DNA of 64,000 nt from Struthidea cinerea (lineage: Eukaryota > Chordata > Aves > Passeriformes > Corcoracidae): assembly GCA_013397865.1 (NCBI GenBank), contig VZTI01005325.1, positions 644,778-708,777 of the forward strand. The letters run 5' to 3'. Shown piece by piece: positions 63,555 through 64,000 of this stretch. The translations under genes and the position numbers were made by a program. Position 1 is the stretch's first letter; each line of letters opens with the position of its first letter. The notes beneath the pieces are model-generated. The model had not been told where the DNA came from and did no database searches. It saw only the letters and a program-made list of their open reading frames with translations.

Positions 63555-63685
63555 AAATCATGGAATCACAGAATATCCTGACGTGGAAGTGACCCACAAG
63601 GATCATCACAAGTTCAACTCCTAAAATAGCCATGGTAGCATGCAGAGGGAGCAGCACCAGCTGGGCATCAACCCATTTTTACTGC
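63555..63685 (-). mobile_element. CR1 LINE 3'-end fragment
   Basis: ATCATGGAATCACAGAATATCC, given here as its first part AATCATGGAATCACAGAAT, then GTGGAAGTGACCCACAAGG, ATCATCACAAGTTCAACTCC and GCAGCACCAGCTGGGC match the complement of the avian CR1 3' end. It is 5'-truncated and lies near the right edge. Confidence 0.88.
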
Positions 63686-64000
63686 AGTTCACAGCAAGTT
63701 CCACACTGCTGGGACTTCACTCTTCTCAGCACTCAAATTAGCTGATGTAGGACCAGTTACATATGCACTATAAAGCTGCACTGACTACAGTGTAAACATA
63801 CAATTAACAAAACCTAAATAAAGGAAATAGCCAGTTATGTACATCACACACTCTATCTAAAGTTTGTAGATACTTCACAATAATTTGGTTTTCCCCGCAC
63901 TTCATGTATGGATAAATAATTTACATAACAGGAAATTGTGTTTAAAAAAAAAGGAAAAGACAAATACTAAGAAGATTAAATGTTAAAAAATAAGAGAAAA

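Larger units (their letters stand above)
39481..64000 (-). other. MAPK10: MAPK10 upstream (5'UTR intron) region to the right edge
   Basis: No coding exon was recognised on either strand over these 24.5 kb. Mammalian MAPK10 has several distant non-coding 5' exons, so this is most likely intronic. It holds CR1 fragments (39830-40290, 46810-46910, 58704-58822, 63555-63685), an LTR-like segment (59473-60090) and an integrase remnant (62330-62640). Three splice-flanked segments are listed separately as possible leader exons. Stretches 40300-46800, 46950-54300 and 55250-58700 are AT-rich with only homopolymer runs (poly-T at 49778-49794 and 51173-51185, poly-A at 53399-53412). Open frames up to 154 codons occur there without recognisable domains. 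Confidence 0.6.

Overview
The window is a piece of a vertebrate, almost certainly avian, nuclear genome. It is AT-rich, about 99% non-coding, and littered with CR1 LINE fragments (the dominant avian retroposon), degraded endogenous-retrovirus LTRs and one tRNA-derived fragment. The only protein-coding gene recognised is the 5' half of MAPK10 (JNK3, c-Jun N-terminal kinase 3) on the minus strand. It enters at the right and leaves at the left edge. The species cannot be fixed from this sequence alone.

Seven coding exons are placed base by base from splice sites and reading phase: 39409-39480 (JNK3-specific N-terminus), 29104-29273, 11237-11366, 9325-9383, 8218-8356, 7096-7261 and 3859-3930. Together they give 802 coding bases, residues 1 to 267 plus the first base of codon 268, of a protein normally about 464 residues long. 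They cover the whole N-lobe, hinge, catalytic loop, DFG motif and TPY activation loop. The rest of the C-lobe, the C-terminal tail and the 3'UTR must lie beyond the left edge. Every exon junction is phase-compatible with the next and numbering agrees with mammalian JNK3 (K93, M146, D189, D207, T221, Y223). No coding exon is seen right of 39480; three splice-flanked segments there (54312-54449, 55164-55206, 61339-61394) are offered only as possible 5'UTR exons.

The introns hold the repeats. CR1-type fragments lie at 12700-13075 (+), 17290-18395 (-, a reverse-transcriptase piece lacking its 3' end), 24040-24215 (+), 39830-40290 (+, an ancient L3-like copy), 46810-46910 (-), 58704-58822 (-) and 63555-63685 (-). 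Two related solo LTRs (26622-27263 and 34084-34700) have 6-bp target duplications and lie antisense to MAPK10. A third LTR-like segment is at about 59473-60090, and a broken gammaretrovirus-like integrase remnant at about 62330-62640.

No CRISPR array, operon, phage or other exotic system is present. The points most worth a second look are the N-terminal JNK3 substitutions, the weak donor of the exon at 3859-3930, the paired LTRs, the 3'-truncated CR1, and the candidate leader exon with a start-stop mini-ORF.
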